Under the pieces are notes generated by a model that did no database searches, was not told the DNA's origin, and was given only the letters and a program-made list of their open reading frames with translations. A DNA stretch of 64,000 nucleotides from JAEELC01 sp963621965. Lineage in GTDB: Bacteria; Bacillota_I; Bacilli_A; Acholeplasmatales; Anaeroplasmataceae. The translations under genes were made by a program, and so were the position numbers. This document shows positions 63,580 through 64,000 of this stretch, piece after piece. Position 1 is the stretch's first letter, and every line of letters begins with the position of its first letter. The stretch is from positions 1 through 64,000 of the forward strand of contig CAVFGN010000006.1 of assembly GCA_963621965.1 (NCBI GenBank), given 5' to 3'.

Positions 63580-64000
63580 TAATTTTATTGATTTTTTAAA
63601 AACATCAACTAACCCATTTGAGGCGGTTAATAGTGTTAAAAAGATTTTGCTTGATGCAAAATTTGAAGAATTAAAAGAAGAATCAAAATGGGATATAAAA
63701 ATAGGAAAGAAATATTTTGTTACTCGTAATGATTCATCAATTATAGGTTTTAGTATTCCACTAGATTTATCTGACATATCTATAAATATGGCTGCAGCTC
63801 ATACTGATTCTCCTACATTTAAAGTTAAACCTTTAAATAATAAATTAGTATGTTCTGCTTACTCTATGATTAATACTGAAGTATATGGTGGACCTATTTA
63901 TTCATCATTCTTTGATAGACCACTATCATTAAGTGGTAGAGTTCTTGTAAAGAATAACAATACTATTGAATCTAAACTTGTAAATTTTAACCGTGATTTA
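63566..64000 (+). CDS. M18 family aminopeptidase, N-terminal part
   Basis: The first 145 residues of a zinc aminopeptidase of the M18 (aspartyl aminopeptidase/ApeB) family; the gene runs past the end of the window. Visible motifs are NMAAAHTDSPTFKVKP, with the first metal-ligand His and its Asp, and EVYGGPIYSSFFDRPLSLSGRV. The start is the ATG at 63566 inside the end of the thioesterase gene, with GGAG upstream. It removes N-terminal residues from peptides, probably acidic ones in this family. Confidence 0.88.
   Translation, partial: MKTINNFIDFLKTSTNPFEAVNSVKKILLDAKFEELKEESKWDIKIGKKYFVTRNDSSIIGFSIPLDLSDISINMAAAHTDSPTFKVKPLNNKLVCSAYSMINTEVYGGPIYSSFFDRPLSLSGRVLVKNNNTIESKLVNFNRDL

Noticed and set aside
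1..64000. Reassignment of TGA to tryptophan (Mycoplasma-type code)
   Set aside because: Trp is encoded by TGG throughout, no intact gene contains an in-frame TGA, and TGA ends recQ and the hydrolase gene with normal overlaps to the next start. TGA stops are only rare.
1..64000. tRNA, rRNA, CRISPR array, transposase or prophage genes
   Set aside because: Looked for cloverleaf-like blocks, regularly spaced repeats and mobile-element protein motifs by eye and found none; a covariance-model scan would be needed to exclude small RNA genes fully.

Overview
The window looks like chromosome from an AT-rich (about 30% GC by eye) low-GC Bacillota, probably an anaerobic gut or host-associated Bacilli/Erysipelotrichia/RF39-like lineage. 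Four things suggest this. Gene order follows Bacilli (comEA-comEC-holA-rpsT, pgsA-recA, rny-ymdB-miaB-ymcA, mutS-mutL-miaA). Shine-Dalgarno sites are strong AGGAGG/AGGTG types. Anaerobic enzymes are present (pyruvate:ferredoxin oxidoreductase, rubrerythrin, a SufCDSUB operon, an EFR1-type ferredoxin). There is also a BspA-like leucine-rich-repeat lipoprotein. TGA acts as a stop but is rare (2 of about 46 intact genes), so the standard bacterial code applies.

Layout. 0-9.4 kb: the end of a gluconate 5-dehydrogenase-like SDR gene, a TldD/TldE protease pair, a YitT membrane protein, a hydrolase and a pseudouridine synthase, then comEA-comEC-holA, convergent with rpsT. 9.8-18 kb: pgsA, recA, sbcD-sbcC and an orphan amidohydrolase. 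18-20 kb (minus strand): pepT and a small membrane-anchored protein. 20-31 kb: PFOR, a GGDEF protein, a heterodimeric ABC exporter, a membrane protein of unknown function and a minus-strand flavodoxin/ferredoxin fusion. 31.7-33.2 kb: a broken AAA-ATPase/PD-(D/E)XK gene. 33.5-38.2 kb: the suf operon. 38.2-41.3 kb: two small minus-strand membrane proteins, a cysteine-less Fur-family regulator with rubrerythrin, an RDD protein and an HTH protein.

41.4-57.4 kb holds the conserved rny-ymdB-miaB-ymcA and mutS-mutL-miaA-aroK-aroQ-efp run. Between ymcA and mutS sit a 1049-residue protein I cannot assign and the LRR lipoprotein. 57.4-64 kb: a CNNM/CorC protein, a zinc-ribbon protein, recQ, a decayed membrane-protein gene, a second orphan amidohydrolase, an acyl-ACP thioesterase and the start of an M18 aminopeptidase.

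The genes mainly serve information processing (DNA uptake, recombination, mismatch repair, RNA decay, tRNA modification, translation elongation), Fe-S biogenesis and anaerobic metabolism. No tRNA, rRNA, CRISPR array, intact transposon or prophage was recognised. The best novelty candidates are the 1049-residue orphan, terminator-like hairpins whose 3' arm contains the ribosome binding site (comEA and recQ), the cysteine-less Fur-like regulator next to rubrerythrin, and the divergent modification loop of EF-P.
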